62,184 bases of DNA, taken from contig CALWSG010000026.1 in the NCBI GenBank assembly GCA_944384155.1, positions 1 to 62,184 of the forward strand. Direction: 5' to 3'. The stretch is from an uncultured Lachnospiraceae bacterium. GTDB lineage: Bacteria; Bacillota; Clostridia; Lachnospirales; Lachnospiraceae. How positions within the stretch are numbered: the first letter of the stretch is position 1; each line of letters begins with the position of its first letter. The position numbers and the translations under genes were made by a program. The notes beneath the pieces are model-generated. The model was not told where the DNA came from and searched no databases. It worked only from the letters and a program-made list of their open reading frames with translations. This document shows, piece after piece, positions 43,538 to 53,540 of this stretch.

Positions 43538-45640
43538 ATGGCAATAGAAGAAATTTCACGTATACAGGTGGGAGATATGATACTTGTATATGAACAGGAA
43601 ACGGATTTTAAAACAGCAGGGTTTTATATAATTCCTGCAGATATGAATAGTGATGATAATAAGAAAAAGTTTTACAGGATTAATTCATTAGTGCAGCTAA
43701 AGCTTGTGGGAGACATATATCCTAATTGTTATGGGCATGGCTCTTCTATGCGAAACGGGGAATCATCCAATCTCCTGGACTATGACAGTCAGACAGTAGA
43801 AAAAACAGATGATAAGGTTATTGTAAAGACGTATTTAAAAGATTCAAGGGGTTATGATGTGGTGCATATCGTAACATATTATAATGGTGATTTGAGCTTT
43901 GAAATGAAAAATGTAATTACAAATAATTCGGATAAAGATATTACAATGGAAATGATATCAAGCTTTGAACTTAGTAAAATATCACCATTTCTTGAGGGGG
44001 ACGGACCTGACAGCCTGCTTGTTCACAGACTGAGAAGCAAATGGAGTCATGAAGGAAGGCTGGATACGGAAACAGTGGAGGACTTACAGCTTGAGCCCTC
44101 ATGGTCTACGTGGTCAGTAAGCACGGAAAGATATGGACAGACAGGTTCTATGCCGGTTAAAAAGTTCTTTCCTTTCGCAGCTATAGAGGACACAAAAAAT
44201 CAGGTACTATGGGGAGTGCAGCTTGCACATGAAGCATCGTGGCAGATGGAAATATACAGACAGGACGATGGGCTTCACCTGTCAGGCGGACTGGCTGACA
44301 GAGAATTTGGTCATTGGCTTAAAACCCTAAAGCCGGGACAGTCCTTTGAGACACCTGCTGCAATCGTAAGCACATGCCACGGAGGCGGTATTGATATGAT
44401 ATGTCACAGGCTTACTCAGGCAGGACAGAAATATGCCGACAAGGCACCGGAAAGCGAGCAGCATCTGCCTATAATATTTAACGAGTACTGTACAACATGG
44501 GGCTGCCCATCACATGACAATATAAAAGGAATTGTAGAAGCTATTAAAGACAAAGGCTTTGAATATTTTGTTATAGACTGCGGCTGGTTTAAAGAGGACG
44601 GTATACCTTGGGATATAAGTATGGGAGATTATAATGTTTCTCCTACTCTGTTTCCTGAGGGACTGGAAAAAACAGTGGCCTTAATTAAAGAAAATGGAAT
44701 GAAGCCTGGAATATGGTTTGAAATTGATAATATAGGAAGAGCCGCAAAATCATATGAATTTACAGACCATCAGTTAAAGAGAGACGGTTTTCCAATTACT
44801 ACATACAGCAGAAGATTTTGGGATATGAATGATCCATGGGTGAAGGAGTATTTAAATGAAAAGGTAATAGGCACATTAAATAAATATGGATTCCAATACA
44901 TGAAAATGGATTATAATGATACTATAGGTATAGGCTGCGATGGCTGTGAATCTTTAGGAGAGGGACTTAGAAAAAACATGGAGGCATCTGTGGATTTTGT
45001 AAGGGAAGTAAAAAATCAGGTTCCGGGAATAATACTTGAAAATTGTGCATCCGGAGGTCATAAGCTTGAGCCGCTAATGATGAGCTTATGCTCAATGGCA
45101 TCATTTTCAGATGCTCACGAAACAGAGGAAATACCAATAATTGCAGCGAATCTTCACCGTGCAATACTGCCTCGCCAAAGCCAGATATGGGCTGTTATAA
45201 GGAAAAATGACTCCTTAAAGAGAATAGCATATTCTGTGGCAAACACATTTTTAGGAAGAATGTGTCTGTCAGGAGATGTAACAGAGCTGACAAGCCAGCA
45301 ATGGAATGTAATAGATAACGGAATAAAATTCTATAAAGAGATAGCTCCTATTATTAAGTATGGATATACTCACAGAGTTGGTCCGAAGATTACAAGCGAA
45401 AGACATCCTAAGGGCTGGCAGGGAGTGATAAGAGTAGGGGAAAACGGAGAGGCATATGTGCTTATACATATGTTCTATGGTGATATTCCTGAAATCATAA
45501 GCATTAAGCTGCCAAAGGACTGTCCTTTAAATATTCATACGGTTTATTCAGATACAGAGGTTAATGTTAAAATAGAAAATGGAAGCTTAATATACTATCC
45601 AACAGAAAATATGAAAGCTGTAGCAGTAAAATTGAAGTAA
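43538..45640 (+). CDS. Alpha-galactosidase, glycoside hydrolase family 36
   Basis: A 700-residue cytosolic enzyme releasing terminal alpha-galactose from oligosaccharides. The N-terminal beta-supersandwich (residues 1-320) precedes the catalytic barrel. The nucleophile is Asp458 in YMKMDYND, and the candidate acid/base is Asp525 in SFSDAHE. The substrate-contacting Cys motif ENCASGGH is present. A C-terminal beta domain completes the fold at near-typical length (about 720). There is no signal peptide. The start follows AAGGAGTAAGG. A strong terminator sits just upstream. The product galactose would feed the galactokinase encoded 4 kb downstream. Confidence 0.94.
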   Translation: MAIEEISRIQVGDMILVYEQETDFKTAGFYIIPADMNSDDNKKKFYRINSLVQLKLVGDIYPNCYGHGSSMRNGESSNLLDYDSQTVEKTDDKVIVKTYLKDSRGYDVVHIVTYYNGDLSFEMKNVITNNSDKDITMEMISSFELSKISPFLEGDGPDSLLVHRLRSKWSHEGRLDTETVEDLQLEPSWSTWSVSTERYGQTGSMPVKKFFPFAAIEDTKNQVLWGVQLAHEASWQMEIYRQDDGLHLSGGLADREFGHWLKTLKPGQSFETPAAIVSTCHGGGIDMICHRLTQAGQKYADKAPESEQHLPIIFNEYCTTWGCPSHDNIKGIVEAIKDKGFEYFVIDCGWFKEDGIPWDISMGDYNVSPTLFPEGLEKTVALIKENGMKPGIWFEIDNIGRAAKSYEFTDHQLKRDGFPITTYSRRFWDMNDPWVKEYLNEKVIGTLNKYGFQYMKMDYNDTIGIGCDGCESLGEGLRKNMEASVDFVREVKNQVPGIILENCASGGHKLEPLMMSLCSMASFSDAHETEEIPIIAANLHRAILPRQSQIWAVIRKNDSLKRIAYSVANTFLGRMCLSGDVTELTSQQWNVIDNGIKFYKEIAPIIKYGYTHRVGPKITSERHPKGWQGVIRVGENGEAYVLIHMFYGDIPEIISIKLPKDCPLNIHTVYSDTEVNVKIENGSLIYYPTENMKAVAVKLK

Positions 45641-45742
45641 AAAATTTTTAAATAAACTTTTCACAGAATATATGGAATATTACAATGATTTGTGATAAAC
45701 TAAAGTAATCAAATCAATATTATATAGAGAGGAATATTTATA

Positions 45743-47413
45743 ATGAAAAACGTAAGCATTTATTTAAGACCATATACTGTTGATTGGAATAACCCGGAGT
45801 CAGACAGCATTCATTTAGAGTATAGCTATGATAAAGAAAACTGGTACAGCCTTAATGGAAATAATGGTGTGCTTTTTGCAAAATCAGGTTCAAGGAGAAT
45901 GTCAGAGCCTCAGATTATAAAGATGTCAGAGGACAGGTTTAAGATATATGCAAAGGACTCATTAGACACAAATAAGGTATTTGTATACGAAACCTCAGAC
46001 TTTATATCATACAGTGACGAGACAGTAGTTGAATGTACATCACTTGATGATTATAATAAGCCGGGAGAGGCTGTAGAAATATCACAGGAGCTTCTGTCAC
46101 AGTTAAATAAGGTATACGGAAAGCCGGAGCCTGTTGTTATTGAGTCTGTGGAGGAAGTAAAGGCAGAAGTAAATGTGGGAGAAGAGTTAAAGCTTCCTGA
46201 AAAAGTAAAGGTTACCTATTCTAATGGAATGACAGAGATGAAAAAGGTAGTATGGGAGCAGGCAGATACATCATCAGCAGGGGTAAAGACAGTAAAAGGA
46301 AAAGTGTCAGAGCATCAATATACTAATCCTTTAATCTATCACAGGGCAGATCCTTTTGTGTACAAGCATACAGACGGAAGCTATTATTTTGTAGCATCAT
46401 ATACGGACCAGGAGCATAATCTTATCGGGGAATATCAGTACAGATATATATTCTTGAGAAAAGCATCAACTATTGAAGGACTTGCGGATGGCTCAGGTCA
46501 GTATGAGGAAAAGGTGGTATTTGAGAGAGGAACAGTTCAGGGAAATAACAGTCCTCATATTTGGGCACCGGAGATTCACTTTATAAATGGTCAGTGGTAT
46601 ATTTATTATACTACATGCATAAATGATGATGATATGTGGTCAATACGTCCTCACGCACTTAGGTGTACAGGAGACCCTATGAAGGAGCAGTGGGAAAATC
46701 TTGGACGCATTCAGACAACAACAGATGATTCCATTGCATTTACCGACTTTTCTCTTGACCATACTGTGCTTCAGCATAATGGAGAGTTATATTTCTTTTG
46801 GGCAGAGAAGCATCCTGAGGTTGTGGGAGCAAATGTAGGAGGAGATTATGACGAAAATGCAGTTCAGGTAAATTCAGATATATATGTTGCCAAAATGGTT
46901 AATCCGTGGACAATAGATTCAAGCCGTATATGCAGGGTGGTAGAGCCTACATACAACTGGGAGCTTCACGGCTTTCCTGTATGTGAGGGACCGGCAATAC
47001 TTGTCAGAAACGGAAAAATATTTATGGCATACTCTGCAAGCGGAACAGATGCATTATATTGCATGGGCTTATGTACGGCAGATGAGAACGCTGATTTACT
47101 TGACCCTAAGTCATGGACAAAGTCACCATGTCCTGTATTCCAAAGTTCAAGAGCAACAGGACAGTTTGGACCGGGACATAACAGTTTCACATATGATGAG
47201 GACGGCAATGATGTTATGGTTTACCATGCAAGGCAGGAGGAGAGATATCTGGTGGATCCGGGATATCAACCGCTTTATGATGCAGGAAGAAATGCTTCGG
47301 TATCAAGAGTATACTGGAATCCTGATGGAACACCTAACTTTTCGGTTCCTGTTCCGAGCGGAAAAGGAAAGGATATAGAGACAGAAGTGACGGCTGCCGT
47401 AGTAGTGAAATAA
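45743..47413 (+). CDS. GH43-family glycosidase with N-terminal and Ig-like domains
   Basis: A 556-residue intracellular enzyme without signal peptide. Residues 1-115 form a small beta domain (MKNVSIYLRPYTVDW). Residues about 135-190 resemble a bacterial Ig-like (Big_4-type) domain (VNVGEELKLPEKVKVTYSNG). Residues about 196-540 hold the five-bladed propeller of GH43, with the candidate catalytic Asp in HRADPFVYKHTDGSYYF and the Glu in HGFPVCEGPAI. The family includes alpha-L-arabinofuranosidases, beta-xylosidases and exo-beta-1,3-galactanases, and I cannot choose between them. Cytosolic location suggests action on imported oligosaccharides. AGAGAGGAA serves as ribosome site. Confidence 0.87.
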   Translation: MKNVSIYLRPYTVDWNNPESDSIHLEYSYDKENWYSLNGNNGVLFAKSGSRRMSEPQIIKMSEDRFKIYAKDSLDTNKVFVYETSDFISYSDETVVECTSLDDYNKPGEAVEISQELLSQLNKVYGKPEPVVIESVEEVKAEVNVGEELKLPEKVKVTYSNGMTEMKKVVWEQADTSSAGVKTVKGKVSEHQYTNPLIYHRADPFVYKHTDGSYYFVASYTDQEHNLIGEYQYRYIFLRKASTIEGLADGSGQYEEKVVFERGTVQGNNSPHIWAPEIHFINGQWYIYYTTCINDDDMWSIRPHALRCTGDPMKEQWENLGRIQTTTDDSIAFTDFSLDHTVLQHNGELYFFWAEKHPEVVGANVGGDYDENAVQVNSDIYVAKMVNPWTIDSSRICRVVEPTYNWELHGFPVCEGPAILVRNGKIFMAYSASGTDALYCMGLCTADENADLLDPKSWTKSPCPVFQSSRATGQFGPGHNSFTYDEDGNDVMVYHARQEERYLVDPGYQPLYDAGRNASVSRVYWNPDGTPNFSVPVPSGKGKDIETEVTAAVVVK

Positions 47414-47435
47414 TTAATTTAATAAGATGAAATAT

Positions 47436-47480
47436 AAGGCATATTGTAAGTGGTGTTTTACATTTACGGTATGCCTTTTT
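47436..47480 (+). terminator. intrinsic terminator after the GH43 gene
   Basis: AAGGCATA (47436-47443) pairs with TATGCCTT (47470-47477), with internal GTAA/TTAC pairing in the intervening segment, then TTT. Confidence 0.7.
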
Positions 47481-47542
47481 AATGTATGGGATTAGGAGAT
47501 TTTTAAGTAGCTATTTTATAAAAAATGTATGGAAGAAATACA

Positions 47543-47571
47543 TTGAAAGTATGATAATACTGTGATAGTAT
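47543..47571 (+). promoter_or_regulatory. promoter of galK
   Basis: TTGAAA (47543-47548) and TAGTAT (47566-47571) are separated by 17 bases, 59 bases before the galK ATG. Confidence 0.65.
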
Positions 47572-47630
47572 GTATCCATAATAATAGTTATTTTTCATAT
47601 AGAAAGTCAGAAGGAATGGAGGATTATATA

Positions 47631-48794
47631 ATGAAGGAAAAGCTGCTTGAAAAGTTTGATGAATTGTTTAAGTCAGATGGAACCGAAAAGGTATATTTTG
47701 CACCGGGACGTGTAAATCTCATTGGGGAGCATACAGATTATAACGGCGGTCATGTATTTCCATGTGCATTAACTATAGGAACATATGGAGTGGCACGAAG
47801 AAGAAATGATAATAAGCTAATGCTTTATTCCATGAATTTTGACGGTCTGGGAGTAATTCAATGCAGTGTAGAGTCACTTAAATACAAAAAGGAAGATGAC
47901 TGGACAAATTATCCCAAGGGAGTTATTTGGGCATTGAAGGAGAAGGGATATACCATAGACAATGGTATGGATATATTATTTTACGGAAATATACCAAACG
48001 GTTCAGGACTTTCTTCGTCAGCATCAATAGAGGTACTTACAGGATTTATATGTAAGGATTTATACGGACTTGATATTGACAATATAAATATAGCTTTGAC
48101 GAGTCAGTATTCTGAAAACAATTTTAACGGTGTAAATTGCGGAATAATGGATCAGTTTGCAATAGCAATGGGAAAGGAAAACAGGGCAATTTTCCTGGAC
48201 ACTGCAACACTTGAATATACTTATGCACCGATTAATCTTGCCGGGTATAAAATAGTTATACTCAATACAAATAAAAAGAGAGGACTTGGAGATTCAAAAT
48301 ATAATGAAAGAAGAAGCGAATGTGAAGAAGCTTTAAGAAGACTGAAGACAAAGCTTCCAATTAATTCCCTTGGAGAGCTTACAGAGGAGGAATTTGAAAA
48401 AAACAGGTATCTTATAGGGGATGAGGTAATGGAGAAGCGTGCAAAGCACGCAGTGTATGAAAACAGAAGAACTATTATGGCAGTGGAGGCATTAAAAAAT
48501 AACGATATAGAAACATTTGCAAATCTTATAAATCAGTCAGGTGATTCCCTTAGAGAAGATTATGAGGTTACGGGAGTAGAGCTTGATACTCTTGTGGAGG
48601 AAGCCAGAAAGCAGCAGGGAGTTATATGTGCCAGAATGACAGGAGCAGGCTTTGGCGGCTGTGCCGTAAGTATAATTAAAACTGAGGCAGTGGAAAGTGC
48701 AATAGAGAATGTAGGAAAGGCTTATAAGGAAAAGATAGGGTATAATGCAGATTTTTATGTGGTTGATATAGGAAACGGACCGGCGATACTATAG
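47631..48794 (+). CDS. galK: Galactokinase
   Basis: A 387-residue GHMP kinase phosphorylating galactose at C1. The N-terminal galactose-binding signature GRVNLIGEHTDYNGG, the GHMP ATP motif IPNGSGLSSSASIE and the C-terminal MTGAGFGGCAV are intact. The start is ATG 47631 after GGAATGGAGG; upstream in-frame ATG codons lie before that site and overlap the promoter. galT and galE are not adjacent, so the rest of the Leloir pathway must be elsewhere. It connects directly to the GH42 and GH36 enzymes, whose product is galactose. Confidence 0.96.
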   Translation: MKEKLLEKFDELFKSDGTEKVYFAPGRVNLIGEHTDYNGGHVFPCALTIGTYGVARRRNDNKLMLYSMNFDGLGVIQCSVESLKYKKEDDWTNYPKGVIWALKEKGYTIDNGMDILFYGNIPNGSGLSSSASIEVLTGFICKDLYGLDIDNINIALTSQYSENNFNGVNCGIMDQFAIAMGKENRAIFLDTATLEYTYAPINLAGYKIVILNTNKKRGLGDSKYNERRSECEEALRRLKTKLPINSLGELTEEEFEKNRYLIGDEVMEKRAKHAVYENRRTIMAVEALKNNDIETFANLINQSGDSLREDYEVTGVELDTLVEEARKQQGVICARMTGAGFGGCAVSIIKTEAVESAIENVGKAYKEKIGYNADFYVVDIGNGPAIL

Positions 48795-48823
48795 CATAAA
48801 TTCAACTGATACAGAATAAGGAA

Positions 48824-48859
48824 AAAGACATTTGGTTAAATAATCATGTGTCTTTTTTT
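48824..48859 (+). terminator. intrinsic terminator after galK
   Basis: AAAGACA (48824-48830) pairs with TGTCTTT (48849-48855), with the T-run continuing to 48859. The stem is short but well placed. Confidence 0.7.
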
Positions 48860-48982
48860 ATTATAGGATGTAGGTGTTAGAAATAAATGTGAAAAGAACA
48901 TATTTTTTTCACATAATTATCATAATATTTTCGTTTAAGTTTAATAGAATGGTACGGTAAAACAAAATAGGAGGATATCACA

Positions 48983-50011
48983 GTGGTCGAAGTAAAAAAC
49001 TTGGTTAAAGTTTATGGCAGAAAAAAGGCTGTGGATGGTCTTACCTTCAACGTGGAGGAAAATCAGGTATACGGATTTTTAGGTCCAAACGGTGCAGGTA
49101 AGTCTACAACAATGAATATTATCACAGGGTGTTTGTCTGCCACGGAGGGTACAGTATGTATTAACGGTCACGATATTTTCGAGGAGCCATACGAGGCGAA
49201 GAGGCAGATAGGGTACTTGCCGGAGCAGCCGCCGCTTTATATGGATATGACGCCGAAGGAGTATTTGACATTTGTGGCGCAGGCAAAAAAAATAAAGAAA
49301 GCTTCAATCCCTTCAGCAATAGAAGGAATAATGAGAAAAACATCTATTCTCAATGTAAAAGACAGACTTATAAAAAATCTGTCAAAGGGATATAAGCAGA
49401 GAGTGGGAATTGCAGGGGCACTTGTAGGGAATCCTCCTGTAATAATATTAGATGAGCCTACCGTGGGGCTTGATCCAAAGCAGATAATTGAGATACGCTC
49501 ACTTATAAAAGAGCTGGGGAAAAATCATACAGTTATATTAAGCAGTCATATATTAAGTGAAGTAAACTCAATATGTGACAAAATACTTATTATTTCACGG
49601 GGAAAGCTTATAGCAGATGATACCCCGGAAAATCTTACAAAGCATTTCAGGGAAGGTTCAATGCTTAATGTGTTGGTAAGATGCGGCATGGAAACTGCTA
49701 TAGAGGTTATGGATAAGCTTATGGCAGGACTGCCGGCGTCAGAAAAGAATATATGGAGCAGTGAGAATGCTAAAACTGATACCCATTTAGGTGAGGTAAC
49801 GCGGTTTAAGGTACCTTTGTATAATGAGAATAATACAATAGAAGGAAAGGATATACGGGACAGTATATTTAAGGCATTTGGCGAAAGAAACATAACGGTT
49901 CTTGAGATGAGTCCTGAAAAGGCATCATTAGAGCAGGTATTTCTTGAGCTTACTGCAAGCAGCACAGAGGAGGAGTATCACGAAGATGAGGCAGAGGAGG
50001 AGGAAATGTAA
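48983..50011 (+). CDS. ABC transporter ATP-binding protein (GldA/ABC-2 export type)
   Basis: A 342-residue ATPase. Walker A GPNGAGKST (near residue 37), signature LSKGYKQRVG, Walker B VIILDEPTVGLD and the switch His in ILSSHIL are all present. The C-terminal extension after the nucleotide-binding domain (about 215-342) ends in an acidic run. Start: GTG 48983 after AGGAGG. Its TAA overlaps the ATG of the permease gene in TAATG. The set ATPase-permease-GldG-like-DUF4340 is a known four-gene export arrangement of Gld type in Clostridia and Bacteroidetes. The substrate is unknown. Confidence 0.92.
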   Translation: MVEVKNLVKVYGRKKAVDGLTFNVEENQVYGFLGPNGAGKSTTMNIITGCLSATEGTVCINGHDIFEEPYEAKRQIGYLPEQPPLYMDMTPKEYLTFVAQAKKIKKASIPSAIEGIMRKTSILNVKDRLIKNLSKGYKQRVGIAGALVGNPPVIILDEPTVGLDPKQIIEIRSLIKELGKNHTVILSSHILSEVNSICDKILIISRGKLIADDTPENLTKHFREGSMLNVLVRCGMETAIEVMDKLMAGLPASEKNIWSSENAKTDTHLGEVTRFKVPLYNENNTIEGKDIRDSIFKAFGERNITVLEMSPEKASLEQVFLELTASSTEEEYHEDEAEEEEM

Positions 50012-50874
50012 TGACAGCGGTATTAAAAAGAGAGCTTGCCTCATATTTCAACAGTATGACAGGCTATGTTTTTGCAGCATTTACCATATTTATAACAGGG
50101 ATTTACATAATGATATATTGTTTTAAAAACGGATATCCTTATTTTGAGTATGTAGTAAAAAGTATAGAATTTTTTTATTTAATTACAATACCCGTACTTA
50201 CAATGAGAGCAGTGGCAGAGGAAAAAAGGCAAAAAACAGACCAGCTTTTGTATGCATTGCCATTGTCAATGACACAGATAGTAATAGGAAAATATCTGGC
50301 AATGGCAATAGTGCTTTTAGTGCCTGTGGCAGAGCTGTTAATTATGCCTGTTATATTATCAAATTACGGTAATGTGGTTATGGCAACATCATATAGTTCA
50401 ATATTTGCTTATTATCTTTTAGGACTTGCACTTGCGGCAATAGGATTATTTATATCATCTTTAACAGAGAATCAGCTTGTGGCAGCAGTTATTACATTTG
50501 TTGCTGCACTTGTATGTTATCTTATGACAGGTCTTGCAACATATATACCTACAGATGCCGTAAGCTCATATATATCATTTGCCGTGATAATACTGCTGAT
50601 AGGAATTGCAGTATGGTTTCTCACAAAAAATAAATATGCTGCGGGAGGAATATTAATAGTGGCAGAGGCAGCACTGTTTATATTGTACTTATTCAGTAAA
50701 ACGTCATTTGAGGGACTTCTTCACAAGGTATTAAATAAGATTTCTCTGTTTGCAATAACAGATAACTTTATATATGGAATATTTGACTTAACGGCAGTAG
50801 TGTATTTTATCACTGTAATTTTCTTATTTATATTCCTTGCAATCCAGTCAATGGAGAAAAGGAGGTGGAGCTAG
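50011..50874 (+). CDS. ABC-2-type permease (GldF-like)
   Basis: A 287-residue integral membrane protein with six predicted helices. It begins MTAVLKRELASYFNSMTGYV, the usual start of ABC-2 permeases in Gld-like systems, with the first helix near residues 16-38. LPLSMTQIVIGKYLAMAIVL follows the second helix as in ABC-2 exporters. The start overlaps the ATPase stop by one base, and its TAG overlaps the next start GTG by one base, implying translational coupling along the operon. Confidence 0.9.
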   Translation: MTAVLKRELASYFNSMTGYVFAAFTIFITGIYIMIYCFKNGYPYFEYVVKSIEFFYLITIPVLTMRAVAEEKRQKTDQLLYALPLSMTQIVIGKYLAMAIVLLVPVAELLIMPVILSNYGNVVMATSYSSIFAYYLLGLALAAIGLFISSLTENQLVAAVITFVAALVCYLMTGLATYIPTDAVSSYISFAVIILLIGIAVWFLTKNKYAAGGILIVAEAALFILYLFSKTSFEGLLHKVLNKISLFAITDNFIYGIFDLTAVVYFITVIFLFIFLAIQSMEKRRWS

Positions 50875-52415
50875 TGAAGCTTACAGGAAATAAGGAGATA
50901 AGCAGCAATACAAAAGCAGCAAAGAAAAAGACGCTTAAAATAGGAATGTATACTACGGCAATCACTGCGGTGGCAATAGCTATTGTGGTATTTATAAATC
51001 TGTTTGTAACCAGCCTTCCGTCGGATAAGGTAAAGTTTGATACTACCTCAGAGGAGCTTTATTCAATATCAGAGCAGACAGAGCAGATAGTTAAAGGAAT
51101 AGATGAGGATATTACCATATATATTATAGCGTCAGAAACAACATATGATATGTCAGTGTATGAATATTTGGAGAGATATACTGCACTGAATGATAATATA
51201 ACAATAGAGCTTAAGGATCCTGTACTTTATCCTAATTTTGCCGGCCAGTATACAGACAGTGAGGCAGAAGAAAACAGTCTGATTGTGGTAAGTGGGGAAA
51301 ACAGCAGGTATATACCGTATTCATCAATATATGTGTCAGACTACTCATATGATTCTTCAACAGGGTCATATACAAGCAGCTATTCCTTTGACGTGGAGAA
51401 TCAGGTAACATCAGCCATTGATTACGTGACTAATGAAAACCTTCCTATAGTTTATACATTGTCGGGACACGGAGAGGTAACATTTTCAGATTATTCGTCT
51501 GCCATAACCGAATATATTGGAAATGAAAATATTACTGTTAATTCATTAAGTCTGTTAAAGGAGGGGCAGATTCCGGAGGATGCAGATGCTATAGCAATAT
51601 TAGAGCCATCATCTGATATTTCTCAGGATGAGTTTACAATGCTTAAGGAATACCTTGATAACGGAGGAAATATATTAATTATGGCAGGTAGTGTGACATC
51701 AGATATGGCTAATCTTATCTCCCTTATGAATTATTATGGAATGAATCCGGTTAACGGATTAGTTGTTGAGGGAGATGATAACTATTACTATCTGTATCAA
51801 ACATATCTGCTTCCGGATTATGAGAGCCATAGTATAACAGAGCCTTTAGCCAATTACTATGTGATGGTGCCGATGGCACAGGGTATAGAGCTTATTACCC
51901 CTACAGGAAAAGATAACTCCAAAGAGGAGCCGGAAACTGAAGAAACTGATAATACACAGGAAGAAGCTGATACATCAGAAGACGAAAGAAATGTTACGGT
52001 TCAGGGACTTCTTGTCACTTCGGATTATGCGTATTCAAAGGTTGCAGGCGATAATATTACAACATATGAAAAGGAAGACGGAGATATAGACGGTCCGTTC
52101 TATGTGGCAGCTATAGCCCAGGAGGAAAATGAGGAGACAACAGGAAAAATGGTGTATATAGGCTCTGTTTATGTTATGGATGACAGCATTAATCAGGTGA
52201 CATCGGGAGGAAATGCTGATTTTGTAATGAATTCTCTTGAGTATATGCTTGACAGAGACGAAACCATATCCATACGTGCAAAAAGTTTGGATACTGAGTA
52301 TCTTACAATAGACAGCGGCACTGCATTTAAGTGGCAGGTAATACTTATAGGAATTATTCCGCTGGCACTGATTATCTGGGGAGGAGCAGTATGCTATCAG
52401 AGAAGAAAGATGTAG
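50874..52415 (+). CDS. GldG-like ABC auxiliary protein
   Basis: A 513-residue protein. A short cytosolic N-terminus leads to a membrane helix (about residues 21-43), followed by a long extracytoplasmic region with the ABC_transp_aux/GldG fold (FDTTSEELYSISEQTEQIVK, IVYTLSGHGEVTFSDYSSAI, LKEYLDNGGNILIMAGSV). A C-terminal membrane helix near residue 490 (WQVILIGIIPLALIIWGGAV) anchors the other end. I prefer GTG 50874, eight bases after GGAGGTGGAG; an upstream GTG at 50865 lies inside that site. It is the third gene of the export operon. Confidence 0.88.
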   Translation: MKLTGNKEISSNTKAAKKKTLKIGMYTTAITAVAIAIVVFINLFVTSLPSDKVKFDTTSEELYSISEQTEQIVKGIDEDITIYIIASETTYDMSVYEYLERYTALNDNITIELKDPVLYPNFAGQYTDSEAEENSLIVVSGENSRYIPYSSIYVSDYSYDSSTGSYTSSYSFDVENQVTSAIDYVTNENLPIVYTLSGHGEVTFSDYSSAITEYIGNENITVNSLSLLKEGQIPEDADAIAILEPSSDISQDEFTMLKEYLDNGGNILIMAGSVTSDMANLISLMNYYGMNPVNGLVVEGDDNYYYLYQTYLLPDYESHSITEPLANYYVMVPMAQGIELITPTGKDNSKEEPETEETDNTQEEADTSEDERNVTVQGLLVTSDYAYSKVAGDNITTYEKEDGDIDGPFYVAAIAQEENEETTGKMVYIGSVYVMDDSINQVTSGGNADFVMNSLEYMLDRDETISIRAKSLDTEYLTIDSGTAFKWQVILIGIIPLALIIWGGAVCYQRRKM

Positions 52416-52427
52416 GAGGTGAAAGTA

Positions 52428-53540
52428 TTGAAGAAAATTGGCAAGAGAACAAGAAGTATGATTCTTATGGTTACTGTAGCAGTATTTTTTATATTGGCAT
52501 ACGTGGTATCATCCGGAATAAATGGAGATGAGGAGGAAGCCTCTTTGGAGAGCGGAGAAACAGGGGAAAAAGTACTTGATATTTCACCTGATGATATTAC
52601 CCAAATTGTGTTTTCGTCAAAAGAAGACGAAGAAAATACAGACAGCATTCAGGATATAGAGCTTATTAAGGAGGAATCAGAGTGGATATATGGAGCTGAC
52701 AATGAATTTCCTCTTGATGAGTCAAAGATAGAAAATATGGTATCAGTGCTTTCAAATCTTACATCAAGTGATGAAATTGACAGCGAAAGCGTAAACCTTG
52801 AGGACTATGGGGTAGATGTGGAAAAATCATATGATGATATAGTGCTTACAGTATCATTTAAGGCAGGAGAAAATTTATACACATACTATGTCGGTAATTA
52901 CAATTCCATAACAGACGGATACTATATGGTAACTGAAACCATGGACAGTATATATATGGTGGAAACAGATATTGTAGATGCTTTTAATTATGATTTATAT
53001 GATTTGCTTCTTCCGGATGAGATGCCTGAGATAAATTCAGATTATCTTACAGGCATGGCAGCAGCTACGGCAGAGAAAAGCTATATATTTGAATATGAGA
53101 TAACAACGGAAGCTGAGACTGAAGCTGATACAGTGGAGGACACCGAAGCTGAGTCGGATACCGGGTCGTTAGATGATGAGGAATTGGAATCATATATTAC
53201 ATGGTACAGGACAGTAACTGATATAGAAACTAATGAGCAGGGAGAAAAAGAAGCAGTGGACAGCAGCAGCTTTGGCCAGGCAGTAAGTGATATAATAGGA
53301 ATTGCCGTAAATGAAGCGGTTGATTATAAGCCGTCAGACGATGCATTGACGGAATACGGACTTATAATACCTGAATATACTATTATTCTCACTTACCTTG
53401 AAAGTGAAGAAGCACAGGAGGAAACAACACTGACACTTTATTTGGGCAGTGAAACCGATGAGGGAACATATATGAGGATAGGCGATTCTGATATAATATT
53501 GCTTATAGATACTATAGACTTAAGCGGAATACTTGGATAA
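52428..53540 (+). CDS. DUF4340 exported or anchored protein of the ABC operon
   Basis: A 370-residue protein. One N-terminal membrane helix (about residues 11-30, SMILMVTVAVFFILAYVVSS) is followed by an acidic extracytoplasmic domain with DUF4340 features (VLDISPDDITQIVFSS, FPLDESKIENMVSVLSNLTS, and SYIFEYEI). Two Glu/Asp-rich loops are present. The start is most likely TTG 52428, seven bases after GGAGGT; an upstream GTG overlaps the ribosome site. It ends the four-gene operon, and its last 21 bases overlap the convergent MFS gene. Confidence 0.85.
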   Translation: MKKIGKRTRSMILMVTVAVFFILAYVVSSGINGDEEEASLESGETGEKVLDISPDDITQIVFSSKEDEENTDSIQDIELIKEESEWIYGADNEFPLDESKIENMVSVLSNLTSSDEIDSESVNLEDYGVDVEKSYDDIVLTVSFKAGENLYTYYVGNYNSITDGYYMVTETMDSIYMVETDIVDAFNYDLYDLLLPDEMPEINSDYLTGMAAATAEKSYIFEYEITTEAETEADTVEDTEAESDTGSLDDEELESYITWYRTVTDIETNEQGEKEAVDSSSFGQAVSDIIGIAVNEAVDYKPSDDALTEYGLIIPEYTIILTYLESEEAQEETTLTLYLGSETDEGTYMRIGDSDIILLIDTIDLSGILG

